Assembly (NCBI RefSeq): GCF_024055795.1
Contig: NZ_JAMXMY010000003.1
Location: forward strand, 62,001-126,000
Reading direction: 5' to 3'
DNA length: 64,000 bases
Origin: Actinoallomurus purpureus
Lineage (GTDB): Bacteria > Actinomycetota > Actinomycetes > Streptosporangiales > Streptosporangiaceae
Positions 16,474 through 26,383 of this stretch are shown piece by piece (the first letter of the stretch is position 1; every line of letters begins with the position of its first letter). The translations under genes and the position numbers were made by a program. The notes beneath the pieces were generated by a model. The model saw only the letters and a list, made by a program, of their open reading frames with translations. It was not told the DNA's origin and ran no database searches.

Positions 16474-18231
16474 TTATTCGGGCAGTGCGATCAGGCCGGC
16501 GCCCCAGGAGTCGACGTTGTAGGTCTTGTTCTTGGTGTATTTGAGCTTCTTGCGCGCCTTTTCGGCGTCGAGCGTCGGATCCTGCGAGAGCAGCAGCGCG
16601 ATCACGCCCGCGACGAAGGGGCTCGCCATGCTGGTGCCGTACTGCACCACGTGCCGGTCGTCGACCAGGTAGCCGGATTTGGCGGACGAGCCGGCCGAGC
16701 GGCTCGAGACGATCACCACGCCTGGCGCCACCAGGTCGGGCTTACGGACGTCGTCCCTGCGCGGTCCCTTGCTGCTGGTGGCGACGACTTCGTCGAGGTC
16801 GAGGCCCTTGATGGTCTGGTTCTTGTTCTTGATGTCCCGCCATCGGTTCTTGGTGGTGTACGCCCCGACGGTGATGGCCGACGTCGCACAGCCGGGAGCG
16901 GCGACGGTCATCGTCTCCTGCGCGTGGTCCGCGTCGAACTCCAGGTCCTCGGAGCACCATACGTCCACCTGAACGCTGGTGTCGCCGGCCTTCTTGGCAC
17001 GCAGTCGCATGGTCCAGGGCTTGCCGGCCTCGAGCCCGAGAAACTGGACGCGGAACTGGTGGTCCTTGTTCGCCGGGTCGGGGCCCGGTGTCGCGATCCG
17101 GACCTTCCATCTGTCGCTCAGCAGATAGTTCTTGTGCGGCTTGCCGGTGGGGCCGTTGGGCAGGATCGGCTGGTAGCCGGTGCTGCCGCCGTCCGGGCAG
17201 ATGATCTCGATCTCGATCTCGTCAGCGCCTGAATACCAGCCGTTGAGCCATGACCACGTGCCCAGCCCGGAAGGGCTCTGCGTGAACTTGATGCTCTCGG
17301 GGGTGTTCTTGCCCACTCTGGCCTGAGCGTGAATGTCGTCCAGTGCCTGGTTGCCGGCCGCGCAGCAGATGATCTTGCCCGGCCCGGCCGCTTCGTCGAT
17401 CGCCTGGCATAGCGCACCGGTCCCGTCGTGCGGGTCGGCGTGCGTGCCGAGGCTGATGTTCACCACGGCCGGCCGCTTCAGGGTCTTAGCGAGGGCGAAG
17501 ACGTAGTCGATCCCGTTCTTGAGGTGGGTGTCCAGTTGCGCGGGATTCACCTTCACAACGACGAGGTCGGCGCCCGGAGCCACGCCGGGGTACTTCTGGT
17601 CGGCGGCCGCGGCGATGCCGGCGACGTGCGTGCCGTGCCCGGTGCTGTCGCCGACGTCACCGAAGTGCGGCTTCACGTACTCGACGCCGTAGTCATAGCC
17701 GGTCGGCTTCCGGCGTACGGAGTCGTAGGCGAATCCCTCTTCGTGCTTTGCCGTCTGGTCCCAGATCTTCAGAATTCGTCCGGCAAAGGCCGGATGCTTT
17801 GGATCGATCCCGGAGTCGATGACGCCGACGATCACTCCCTTGCCGGTGAGCCCGGTCCGCTTCTTGAACGCCGGCAGGCCCACTTTGCCTGGAGCCACAT
17901 CCATGAAGGCGTTGTGAGGCTGGGCGGAGCTGATACGGATGACGCCAGGGTGGGCGGCCAGTCGGGGAAGCTCGGTGATCTCGGCGATGCCGGTTCGCAC
18001 CCGTCCCTCTGTCTCGTTGATTTCAATGCCGTGTTGCGCCAGGCCGCTGAGGTCGGCGTCCGGAACGCATTCCAGCGTGAATATCACCCGGGTCGGCCTG
18101 TCCGGTCGTGACACCCCCACCAACTGTGATGGTTCGTCTTCTGCGGCGTAGGCGGTGAGCGCCTCATCGCCGCCCTCACTGTGCTCATCGACGATTATCG
18201 CCAATTCGGGAGACAATTTACTGTAGTCCAT
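16474..18231 (-). CDS. S8 family (subtilisin-like) serine peptidase, cytoplasmic
   Basis: A 585-aa subtilase with an intact triad: Asp139 in VIDSGIDPKHP, His199 in STGHGTHVAGIAAA and Ser534 in YGTSMASPFVAG; the oxyanion region is ICCAAGNQ. About 110 N-terminal residues form an inhibitor-like domain (VIFTLECVPDADLSGLAQHG) but there is no signal peptide or transmembrane segment, unusual for subtilases. A roughly 130-aa insertion (residues about 330-460) resembles the jelly-roll insert of CspB-like clostridial peptidases. ATG 18231 begins MDYSKLSPEL; a GTG 18 codons earlier is less likely. It diverges from a small amphipathic protein gene across a low-GC promoter region, suggesting a functional pair. 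Confidence 0.88.
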   Translation of the reverse strand: MDYSKLSPELAIIVDEHSEGGDEALTAYAAEDEPSQLVGVSRPDRPTRVIFTLECVPDADLSGLAQHGIEINETEGRVRTGIAEITELPRLAAHPGVIRISSAQPHNAFMDVAPGKVGLPAFKKRTGLTGKGVIVGVIDSGIDPKHPAFAGRILKIWDQTAKHEEGFAYDSVRRKPTGYDYGVEYVKPHFGDVGDSTGHGTHVAGIAAAADQKYPGVAPGADLVVVKVNPAQLDTHLKNGIDYVFALAKTLKRPAVVNISLGTHADPHDGTGALCQAIDEAAGPGKIICCAAGNQALDDIHAQARVGKNTPESIKFTQSPSGLGTWSWLNGWYSGADEIEIEIICPDGGSTGYQPILPNGPTGKPHKNYLLSDRWKVRIATPGPDPANKDHQFRVQFLGLEAGKPWTMRLRAKKAGDTSVQVDVWCSEDLEFDADHAQETMTVAAPGCATSAITVGAYTTKNRWRDIKNKNQTIKGLDLDEVVATSSKGPRRDDVRKPDLVAPGVVIVSSRSAGSSAKSGYLVDDRHVVQYGTSMASPFVAGVIALLLSQDPTLDAEKARKKLKYTKNKTYNVDSWGAGLIALPE

Positions 18232-18458
18232 GCCGCGAAAATAACAGCCCCCTCTCGCGCGTGCAATGTCGAGATGGCGGGACATGTATTTCGTTTCGCG
18301 GTATGCGAGGCTCGGGCAGGTGGAATCTTTGCGCCAAGCGTGCTGATTTTGGGATTACAAAGCCGAGTACTGGCGGTGACGTTGGGGTGCGCCTGGGAAG
18401 TGTGCCTTTCGGGGCACGGGTTCTAGCCACCCCCAGGACGACGGAAAGGGAGAGCATC

Positions 18459-19076
18459 ATGACAACCACACAGACCCCCCAGATCACGGACCAGGTATTC
18501 GACGCGATGGTCGACAGCATCGTGGCACACAGCACGTTGCAGCTGGCGGCCATCGGCTCCGGCGACACGACTCACGAAATTCCGGACTTCGAGTTCCCGA
18601 GCTGGATGGGGATCGATGGCCAGTCTTACGGTTCCAACGGCCAGCCGGACTATAGTCACCTCCCCAGTGACGTCAAGTCGGATTTCTCGGCGGCCGACCA
18701 GGGAGAACGGGTCCGAGTCGAGCAGAACCAGACGAATGTATCGACCCTGGCAGACAAGCTGTCGAAAAGGGAGATAAGTGACGATGAGTTCGATAAGCAC
18801 GTCGACGATCAGACCAAAGAAAACATCGACAAGTACACGCAGTCCCAGAAGGACCTCGGTCAGAAGCTGAAGGACCGGAAGAAGGGGAAGACCACCGAAC
18901 AGAGGCAAGGGATGCTGGCGGCGTTCTGTCACGCCGCGGTCTTCCTCAAGGGAATTTGGGACAAGGTCAAGGGCTTCCTGGACAAGGTCGTCGAGAAGCT
19001 CAACGAGATCGTGAAGTTCTTCACCAATGCGTGGAACAACGTGAAGGACTGGTTCAGCCGGGCCTTCGGCTGGTGA
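18459..19076 (+). CDS. Hypothetical protein with amphipathic lysine/tryptophan-rich C-terminus
   Basis: A 205-aa protein with no recognised family. The first 150 residues are polar and acidic (EIPDFEFPSWMG, EQNQTNVSTLADKLSKREIS, many Asp/Lys). The last 50 or so residues switch to one hydrophobic stretch (GMLAAFCHAAVFLKGIW) and amphipathic helices rich in Lys, Phe and Trp (VKGFLDKVVEKLNEIVKFF, then NAWNNVKDWFSRAFGW), the profile of membrane-active peptides. There is no signal peptide. ATG 18459 follows AAAGGGAG. It faces the cytoplasmic subtilase gene across 227 bp, so it may be its substrate or effector; this is inference. Codon use is less GC-rich than in neighbours. Confidence 0.75.
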   Translation: MTTTQTPQITDQVFDAMVDSIVAHSTLQLAAIGSGDTTHEIPDFEFPSWMGIDGQSYGSNGQPDYSHLPSDVKSDFSAADQGERVRVEQNQTNVSTLADKLSKREISDDEFDKHVDDQTKENIDKYTQSQKDLGQKLKDRKKGKTTEQRQGMLAAFCHAAVFLKGIWDKVKGFLDKVVEKLNEIVKFFTNAWNNVKDWFSRAFGW

Positions 19077-19144
19077 CCTACTCGGTCGCCGGCACCCGGC
19101 CCGATCGACGGGCCGGGTGCGCGGCCTTGTAGAACTCCTCCGCC

Positions 19145-20566
19145 TCAGCGCCGGATGAACCCTTTGAAGACGTCGCCTTCGGTCGACAGGTAGTTGTCGT
19201 GGTAGTCGAAGCGGGGGCAGTCGGCGAACATCAAGAACCAGTACTTCATCTGCTCTGACCACCAGTACCCGGACGTCAGGTCGCCGAGCTTCGGGGGCGT
19301 GGTGGTGACGTCGGCGACGATTGTCCAGCCGTTGGCGACGCGGGAATAGCGCTTCTGGGTGAGGTAGTAGTCATAGGCGCGTTCGCGGTAGACCTCCTTG
19401 CCGGTGAGCAGCCACAGGTTGAACGCCGAGTCGACGTACTCCGGGCGCAGCTGGTTGCCCTTGTCCGTCGCCGTACCCGTGCCGTAGTCGTAGCCCTCGG
19501 GCAGCAGCGGATAGGTCTTCAGCACCGACGTCCACGCGTCGAAGTACGCCTCGCCGTCCCGCAGGTGACCGCTCTGGCCCAGCAGGCCGGCGTAGAAGGC
19601 GGTGAGCTCGGAGGTCTCCCGGCCGAGCGCGGCACCGGTCGCCATGTCGGCCTTGTGGAACCACAGGTGACCGCCGTACCGCTCCTTCTCGTGGCGCAGG
19701 ATCGCGGCGGTCAGCGTGTCGTACCAGTGCTTGAGGTCACGGTCGCGGAACAGGTCCCAGCCGTCCCACAGGTACTCGAAGAACGAGTCGACGGGCGGGT
19801 CGAGCCGGGATGAGGTGTCGGTCCAGACGCCCGTCTCGATGTTGATGCCGCTGCCCACCAGGTCCAGCGGGGAACGCCGATCGTACACCGCCTTCATCGC
19901 CTTCTTCGCCGCCATGTGGTACTTGTCGTCGTGGACGAGGTGGGAGAGGGTGCCGAACTCGGCGATGATCGTCCCGATCTCGGCCAGCACGTTGTCGCTG
20001 CCGCTGATCTGTCCGGTGCGCGGGTTGACCAGCCGGTACGGCATGCCGGTGGGTGAGCTCGTGAAGCAGGGGAGCAGGATGTCGGCGATCTTCTTGGCGT
20101 TCTCGAGCAGGGTCTTCTCGCCTGTGGCCAGGTAGCCCGACAGCAGCCCGCCGACCATGCGGATGTTGGTCTCGAACACCTGGACGTTCGCGTTGACTCC
20201 GGCGAAGTCGAGGTTGTCCGTGATCCATCCGATGCCGTCGGCGAGTTCCTCGTCGAGGCCCATGAGGTAGAGCGTGCCGAGGGCCTCGACGATGGTGAGG
20301 CCGACGGGGTGGTTCTTGTCGAAGAACTCGCTGTGGCCGCCGCTGACGGGGAGCAACTGGTCGTGGCCCCAGGCGTAGCGCTTGTAGGACTGCCAGGTGT
20401 GCCGCAGCTCGGCGCGGACGTCGTCGGCGACGCGGTGCCACTTCTGGGAGGACCGCGCGGGCGTGGCGGCGCTCGCGATACCGCCGGGGAGGGCGGTCGT
20501 GGCCAGGCCGCTGAGGGCGAGGGTGCCGAGGAACGTTCTGCGGGAGAGGGGGCTGGGGGCTCTCAT
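19145..20566 (-). CDS. Tat-exported glycoside hydrolase family 47 (alpha-1,2-mannosidase)
   Basis: A 473-aa protein with a twin-arginine signal (SRRTFLGTLALSGLATTALP, cleavage near ASAATP). The mature part matches class I alpha-1,2-mannosidases: SYKRYAWGHDQLLPVSGG, LTIVEALGTLYLMGLDEE, VQVFETNIRMVGGLLSGYLA, LAEIGTIIAEFGTLSHLV, LRPEYVDSAFNLW and the final STEGDVFKGF. The family trims alpha-1,2-linked mannose from glycans and is best known from eukaryotes; exported bacterial members are less common. AAGGCGG precedes ATG 20566. A palindromic LacI-type operator lies 24 bp upstream, suggesting sugar-responsive repression. Confidence 0.88.
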   Translation of the reverse strand: MRAPSPLSRRTFLGTLALSGLATTALPGGIASAATPARSSQKWHRVADDVRAELRHTWQSYKRYAWGHDQLLPVSGGHSEFFDKNHPVGLTIVEALGTLYLMGLDEELADGIGWITDNLDFAGVNANVQVFETNIRMVGGLLSGYLATGEKTLLENAKKIADILLPCFTSSPTGMPYRLVNPRTGQISGSDNVLAEIGTIIAEFGTLSHLVHDDKYHMAAKKAMKAVYDRRSPLDLVGSGINIETGVWTDTSSRLDPPVDSFFEYLWDGWDLFRDRDLKHWYDTLTAAILRHEKERYGGHLWFHKADMATGAALGRETSELTAFYAGLLGQSGHLRDGEAYFDAWTSVLKTYPLLPEGYDYGTGTATDKGNQLRPEYVDSAFNLWLLTGKEVYRERAYDYYLTQKRYSRVANGWTIVADVTTTPPKLGDLTSGYWWSEQMKYWFLMFADCPRFDYHDNYLSTEGDVFKGFIRR

Positions 20567-20589
20567 CGTTCACCGCCTTGGAGGGGGAT

Positions 20590-20601
20590 GACAACGTTGT
20601 C
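20590..20601. promoter_or_regulatory. LacI-type operator palindrome upstream of the GH47 gene
   Basis: Perfect 12-bp palindrome GACAACGTTGTC. Its central CG and AACGTT core are typical of LacI-family operators in actinobacterial sugar regulons. It lies 24-35 bp upstream of the mannosidase start codon. The adjacent LacI gene at 24180 has different operators, so another regulator is likely. Confidence 0.6.
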
Positions 20602-20770
20602 GTCCCGTTCCTCCTATCACCCCGTGAGGTCAGGGGCCACGATTGTGACCGGTGTCGGCCTTGAGGTGGCGCCTGGGCGGTGAAGCCTCCATCGACGGGG
20701 AGCGCGACACGGACTCGGTGACATCGCAGGCGATGCCGATCGCCTCGTGAAAAGTGGGCGGCGGCAGTGT

Positions 20771-21751
<981 letters not shown>

Positions 21752-21969
21752 CGGATACTCCTTTGTCGTGGCGGCCGTCAGGCCTGGTCGGTGGGCATGA
21801 CTGGGCGACCCTGCGAGTGCCATGATCAGTGCGGCTCAGTGGGCCCCGCTATCCAGGCAACCACCCGACAGCCCCGCCCGGACCCGCGTATGGGGTACCG
21901 CTCTTCCAGGGGTCTGCCAGTACCTCCTCCAGGGCCCCGACCAGGCGGGACCCGCCGTACGGTGGACGC

Positions 21970-22857
21970 ATGGACCGCAGTACCGAGATCCGTGAGTTCC
22001 TGCGCATCCGCCGGGCCCGGATCACCCCTGAGCAGGCCGGCATCGCCCCGCACCCGGGCGCCCGCCGGGTGCCGGGGCTGCGCCGCGAGGAAGCCGCCCA
22101 ACTCGCCGGGGTCAGCGTCGACTACTACATCCGCCTGGAGCGGGGCCGCACCCAGGGCGTCTCCGAAACCGTTCTGGAGGCCGTCGCCCGCGCCCTGCAA
22201 CTGGACGACACCGAACGCGCCCACCTCTTCGATCTCGCCCAGCCCACTGCGGCCCGGACTCGCCGCAAGCGACCGCTCGCCCCGCAAAGGGTCCGCCCGG
22301 CCGTGTACCGAGCCCTGGAATCACTCGGCGTCCCCGCCATGGTCCTGGGGCGACGCATGGACGTCCTGGCGGCCAACCGACTCGGCTACGCCCTCATCAC
22401 CGACTTCGAAGCCCGACCCCACCGCGAACGTAACTCCGCCCGCTTCGTCTTCCTCGACGAAGCCGCCCGCACGCTGTACACCGACTGGGAGCGGGTCGCC
22501 GGCGACTGCGTGGCCACGCTGCGCCTGTACGCCGGACGCCACCCAGACGACCCACAGCTCACCGAGCTGATCGGTGAGCTGTCTCTGCACAGCGACACCT
22601 TCCGCCGCATGTGGGCCGACCACGACGTCCTCGCCCACACCACCGGAACCAAACGCCTGCGCCATCCGCTCGTCGGCGACCTCACCCTCGACTACGTGGT
22701 CCTGGCCGTCGAAGGCGACCCCGACCAGACGATCGTCATCTACACCCCCGAACCCGCCTCCCGCTCCGCCGAGGCCCTCACCATCCTCTCCAGCTGGATC
22801 AGCACCTCCACGACCGGGCCGCACGCCCCCGGCGAGACACGCGACCCAGCCGGCTGA
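21970..22857 (+). CDS. Helix-turn-helix regulator with MmyB-like ligand-binding domain
   Basis: A 295-aa regulator. The N-terminal helix-turn-helix reads GLRREEAAQLAGVSVDYYIR followed by LERGRTQGVSETVL; the C-terminal roughly 180 residues form the PAS-like MmyB domain (ALESLGVPAMVLGRRMDVLA, then HPLVGDLTLDYVVL). ATG 21970 is preceded by TACGGT at a distance fitting a leaderless message. MmyB-type proteins bind fatty-acid-like ligands and usually control an adjacent oxidoreductase, here the divergent aldo/keto reductase. Confidence 0.9.
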   Translation: MDRSTEIREFLRIRRARITPEQAGIAPHPGARRVPGLRREEAAQLAGVSVDYYIRLERGRTQGVSETVLEAVARALQLDDTERAHLFDLAQPTAARTRRKRPLAPQRVRPAVYRALESLGVPAMVLGRRMDVLAANRLGYALITDFEARPHRERNSARFVFLDEAARTLYTDWERVAGDCVATLRLYAGRHPDDPQLTELIGELSLHSDTFRRMWADHDVLAHTTGTKRLRHPLVGDLTLDYVVLAVEGDPDQTIVIYTPEPASRSAEALTILSSWISTSTTGPHAPGETRDPAG

Positions 22858-22887
22858 CGTGCGCGACACTCACAACGCGACCACCGC

Positions 22888-24102
22888 TCAGTGGGTGGCC
22901 GGGTCGGAGACGCTCCGGGACCGGCGTGACGCCTCGGCGGTGCCGCCGATCGGCCCGGCGACGAGGACGACCAGCAACGCGAGGACCCCGCCCGCACCGG
23001 CCACCGCGAACGCCGCGTGGACGCCGGCCGCGTCGCCTGCCAGGCCGGCGAGGGCGGCGCCCGCCGAACTGCCGACCCCGAACGCCGTCACCAGCCACGC
23101 GAACGCCTCCGTCACCGTGCCGCGCGGCGCGAGGTCGTCCACCAGCGTGAACGTGCACGCCAGCACGGGCGCGAGGAACACGCCGCTGACCAGCGCCAGC
23201 ACCGGCATCACCGGCATTCCGGGCGCCCACGTCAGGGGCAGATAACCGGTCGCCAGGCCCGCGATCAGCAGGACCAGCCGGCGGTACGCCGGGCCGCGCC
23301 GGGGCCGCAGTCCGTACACGATCCCGCCGATCAGTGCGCCGGCGGACATCAGCGCCAGGAGCAGGCCGGAGGCGTACGAGGTGTGGCGCGCGTCGGCGTA
23401 GGCGACCACCGCCACGCTGAACACGCCCAGCGACAATCCCACACAGGTCAGGGCGGTGATCAGGACGCGTATGCCGGACGAGCGCAGCGGGCCGGCCCAG
23501 TGTCCGCCGCCCCGCTCGCCCCGCCACGCCCGCGAGGGCCGGGACGTGGTGACCACGAGGGTGCCCGCCACTCCGAGGGCGCCGGTCAGCAGCAGCGCCG
23601 CCTCCGTCGAGACGGCCGTGGCGGCGATCACGAGCAGGGGACCGACGGTGAACAGCAGCTCTTGCGCGGCGGCGTCGAGCGCGTACGCGGCCTGGACCTC
23701 GGCCGGGCCGTTCAGGACGGACGGCCAGAGCGCCCGCAGCCCGGCTTCCAGCGGCGGGGTGGCGAACCCGGCCAGGACGACCGCGGCCGTCGCGACCGCC
23801 GGGGAGTGCACGCCGAACGCCGCGAGCAGCGCGAAACCCGCCGCGGCCGCCATCGCCGCCGAGGCCAGGATGCGAGGCTGGCCGTAGCGATCCATTGCGC
23901 GCCCCAGCACCGGCTGGCTCGCCGCCATCGCCAGGCCGTACACCGCCGACAGCACTCCGGCCAATGTGTACCCGCCGCCGTGCGCCCGGACGAACAGCAC
24001 GATCGCCAGCGGTCCCATGCCGTTCGGCAGTCGGCCGAGAAGGGTGCCGCCCAGGAGGCGGGCCGCGTACGGCTTTCGCAGGAAGTGGAGGTAGGAGCGC
24101 AT
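22888..24102 (-). CDS. Major facilitator superfamily transporter
   Basis: A 404-aa protein with about twelve hydrophobic segments and the MFS loop motif GRAMDRYGQPR between segments two and three. The start MRSYLHFLRKPYAARLL is typical of actinobacterial drug or sugar efflux MFS proteins. ATG 24102 follows GAGGATTCC; an upstream in-frame GTG at 24150 lies inside an operator repeat and is rejected. It is divergent from a LacI-family gene and both flank two operator copies, so it is probably controlled by that regulator. Cargo unknown; sugar efflux would fit the regulator type. Confidence 0.87.
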   Translation of the reverse strand: MRSYLHFLRKPYAARLLGGTLLGRLPNGMGPLAIVLFVRAHGGGYTLAGVLSAVYGLAMAASQPVLGRAMDRYGQPRILASAAMAAAAGFALLAAFGVHSPAVATAAVVLAGFATPPLEAGLRALWPSVLNGPAEVQAAYALDAAAQELLFTVGPLLVIAATAVSTEAALLLTGALGVAGTLVVTTSRPSRAWRGERGGGHWAGPLRSSGIRVLITALTCVGLSLGVFSVAVVAYADARHTSYASGLLLALMSAGALIGGIVYGLRPRRGPAYRRLVLLIAGLATGYLPLTWAPGMPVMPVLALVSGVFLAPVLACTFTLVDDLAPRGTVTEAFAWLVTAFGVGSSAGAALAGLAGDAAGVHAAFAVAGAGGVLALLVVLVAGPIGGTAEASRRSRSVSDPATH

Positions 24103-24112
24103 GGAATCCTCG

Positions 24113-24153
24113 TCATACGTATTACTGAATCCTTCGGTCATACGTATCACTGA
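24113..24153. promoter_or_regulatory. Two LacI-type operator copies between MFS and lacI-family genes
   Basis: A 16-bp element, TCATACGTATTACTGA (24113-24128) and TCATACGTATCACTGA (24138-24153), occurs as a direct repeat 25 bp apart. Each contains the palindrome ATACGTAT with a central CG, as LacI-family proteins require. The site overlaps the likely promoters of both divergent genes, suggesting autoregulation and control of the transporter. Confidence 0.7.
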
Positions 24154-24179
24154 TCGGCGCGGAGGTCTAATCTTTTGAC

Positions 24180-25145
24180 GTGTCCAAGAGACCGACCAGC
24201 CGAGACGTGGCCCGAGCCGCCGGGGTGTCCCAGTCCACGGTCTCGATCGTGCTGGCCGGAAAGGCGGAGGGCAGGGTCAAGCCCGAGACGCGGCAGGCGG
24301 TGCACGAGGCCGCGCGGCGCCTTGGCTACCGCCCCAACCTGGCCGCCCGCAACCTGCGGCTCGGCCGCACCCGTACGGTCCTGCTCGTCGTGCCCACGCT
24401 GACCGGACCGGTCTTCGGCGCGATCTACACGGGGGCCGCCGAGGTCGCCGCCGCGCGCGGTTTCGGTGTGGTGCTCCACCCCTGGCCCGACGACGCCGGG
24501 CCGGCCCGCAGTCAGGTCGACACCCAGGCCATCGAGGGGGTCCTCGCCTCCTCCATCGTCGGCGGCGTCACCGACTTCGGTGACCTCCCGGTCGTCCTGA
24601 TGGACAGCGACCCGGCCGCTCCGGCGCCGACCATCAACTTCGACGTCGCCGGAGGCATGCGCGCGATCGCCGCGCATCTGGCCGAGCTCGGGCACCGCCG
24701 GATCGGCCACCTCGCCGCCTCCGTCGACGCCTGGACCTTCCGCGTGCGCGGTGATGCGCTCGCGGACGCGTTCCCCGGCTCGGTCGTCCGCCAGGCCACG
24801 GCCATCGACGTCGCGGCCGCGCGGCAGGCCGCCCTCGAACTGCTCGACCGGTCCGACCGCCCGTCGGCCCTCGTCTGCGACGACGACCTCATCGCCGCCG
24901 GCGCGTACAAGGCCGCCCGTGCGCTGAACCTGGGCATCCCGGGCGACCTGTCCGTCACCGGCTTCGACGACGTACTGCTCGCGACCGCCCTCGAGCCGGA
25001 GCTGACCACGGTCCGGCTGCCCGCCGAACAACTCGGCGCGACCGCCATGACCGCCCTCCTCGAACTCCTCGACGGCCGCCGCCCCGCCGACACCTCGCTC
25101 GCCGGACAACTGGTCGTCCGTGCCTCCACCGCTCCGCCGCCCTGA
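24180..25145 (+). CDS. LacI family transcriptional regulator
   Basis: A 321-aa repressor. The N-terminal LacI helix-turn-helix and hinge are SRDVARAAGVSQSTVSIVLA then RLGYRPNLAARNLR. The periplasmic-binding-like core follows (VLLVVPTLTGPVFGAIYTGA, then VVLMDSDP, LVCDDDLIAAGAYKAA, SVTGFDDVLLATALEPELTT). GTG 24180 lies downstream of GGAGG at 24161-24165, a rather long spacing. It probably binds the two operators in its own promoter and represses the divergent MFS gene. The effector is probably a sugar, from family knowledge. Confidence 0.92.
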   Translation: MSKRPTSRDVARAAGVSQSTVSIVLAGKAEGRVKPETRQAVHEAARRLGYRPNLAARNLRLGRTRTVLLVVPTLTGPVFGAIYTGAAEVAAARGFGVVLHPWPDDAGPARSQVDTQAIEGVLASSIVGGVTDFGDLPVVLMDSDPAAPAPTINFDVAGGMRAIAAHLAELGHRRIGHLAASVDAWTFRVRGDALADAFPGSVVRQATAIDVAAARQAALELLDRSDRPSALVCDDDLIAAGAYKAARALNLGIPGDLSVTGFDDVLLATALEPELTTVRLPAEQLGATAMTALLELLDGRRPADTSLAGQLVVRASTAPPP

Positions 25146-25247
25146 TCTGGTCTTTTCCTGGGGTCCGACAGGGACGGCGTTTTCGTGGCGTTCACCCGCG
25201 AATTAGAAACGCGGATGGGTCTTGCTCGGTGTGCTACGTTGCTCGCC

Positions 25248-25607
25248 ATGACAGCTGGCAATATGCGTACTATTCACAAAATCGGTGCCCTGGTCGCTCT
25301 CGTCGTCCCGCTTGCGTTGGCCGGCCCTGTCGCCACCGCTTCGGCCGCGGCGCCCGCAGCGGTGCTGAAGGGCTGTAGCAAGATAAAGGTCGACAAGGAC
25401 CGTAAGGGCGTCACCGGTTACTGTGGCAAGAGCGCTCACGCGAAGACGTATTGGGTCTGGATGTGGTGTGCGACGAATAATGGCACCGGAAAGACGAAGA
25501 TAAAGAACGGGCCGATGACCAAGGTCGGTAAGAAGTCGCACATTCGCTGCCAAAAGGGCCGGTCTCTGTGGAAGCACTCGGGTAATTCGAATTACGGCAC
25601 GCACTAG
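25248..25607 (+). CDS. Small secreted cysteine-containing protein
   Basis: A 119-aa protein with a Sec signal peptide (IHKIGALVALVVPLALAG, cleavage near TASAAAP). The mature part is very basic with four cysteines (KGCSKIKV, GYCGKS, MWCATN, IRCQKG), probably two disulfides. No family recognised. ATG 25248 is preceded by TACGTT at leaderless distance; ATG 25263 is an alternative. It may act in the envelope or as an antimicrobial or inhibitor, but nothing in the sequence decides this. Confidence 0.75.
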   Translation: MTAGNMRTIHKIGALVALVVPLALAGPVATASAAAPAAVLKGCSKIKVDKDRKGVTGYCGKSAHAKTYWVWMWCATNNGTGKTKIKNGPMTKVGKKSHIRCQKGRSLWKHSGNSNYGTH

Positions 25608-25673
25608 TGAGTCGTCCTCCGGCGAGGCCGCCCGGGCCGGACCCCGGGTGATCTCACCGGTCGAACCGCACGG

Positions 25674-26256
25674 TCACCGTGGAAGATCGTCGAGGTCGAT
25701 GGCGATCGGGAACGGGACGGGCGCGCTGAGCTTGCCGTGGTGGATGCCGGTGAGGGCGTACGTCTCGGTCGCCGGGTCCAGTTCGTACGCATAGACGACC
25801 GGGCGACTGTCGTTCTCCTCCACCCTCCAGAAATGACTCGGGGGACACCACCTCGACGACCAGATGTACCTCGTCGGGCGTGTAGAAGGTCCGGTCAAGG
25901 TCATGCGCAGCGGTGGCGTCGATGACGAGCACGTCCGGACAGGGCCGCATCCGGTGCCCGAGTTTGACGTCCATCCGCCTCACGGCGCACATATCGCCCG
26001 GTGCCTGAGTGTTGAGATCAGTCGCCAGTCCGGAAAGGATCCCCTCGTGGAAGCGGCTCTGGGGTGCCGCGAAGACGAGCGTTCCATCGATCAGCTCGAC
26101 CCGTTCAAAGAAGCCGGGTTCGCCGTTCGGACCGTCGGAGGGCAGCCGATCCATGTCGTCGGCGGTCCATCCCCATGGAGGAGGGGACGGCCAGTACTCG
26201 AGCGCGCTGGTCACGTCATGCATGCTAGATCGATCCAAATTGCCGCGCGTGCTCAT
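25674..26256 (-). pseudogene. Uma2 family endonuclease, disrupted
   Basis: The first part reads as a Uma2/DUF820 protein: LEYWPSPPPWGWTADDMDRL, FERVELIDGTLVF, PDVLVIDA, then VHLVVEVVSPES. The frame then shifts, and the Uma2 C-terminus continues in another frame as HFWRVEENDSRPVVYAYELD and PVPFPIAIDLDDLP. The stretch normally between SPES and HFWRV, which carries the conserved lysine and the KxxxYxxxGIP helix, is missing. So a short deletion removed part of the active site and shifted the frame. ATG 26256 with GGAAGA is the likely original start. Confidence 0.8.
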
Positions 26257-26383
26257 TCGAATGTCTTCCGTTATGACTTTCTGTCTCACTGCGGACTGAC
26301 GCTGCAGGAGCCACCGTCCCGACGTGCGGCTTCGGGGTGGCTCGGTGTCCGGTGGATTCGGTCGGCGGTGCAGACTGGCGACC

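Noticed and set aside
24103-24150. Longer MFS protein starting at GTG 24150
   Set aside because: The extension is encoded by the operator repeat, and a good ribosome site precedes ATG 24102.
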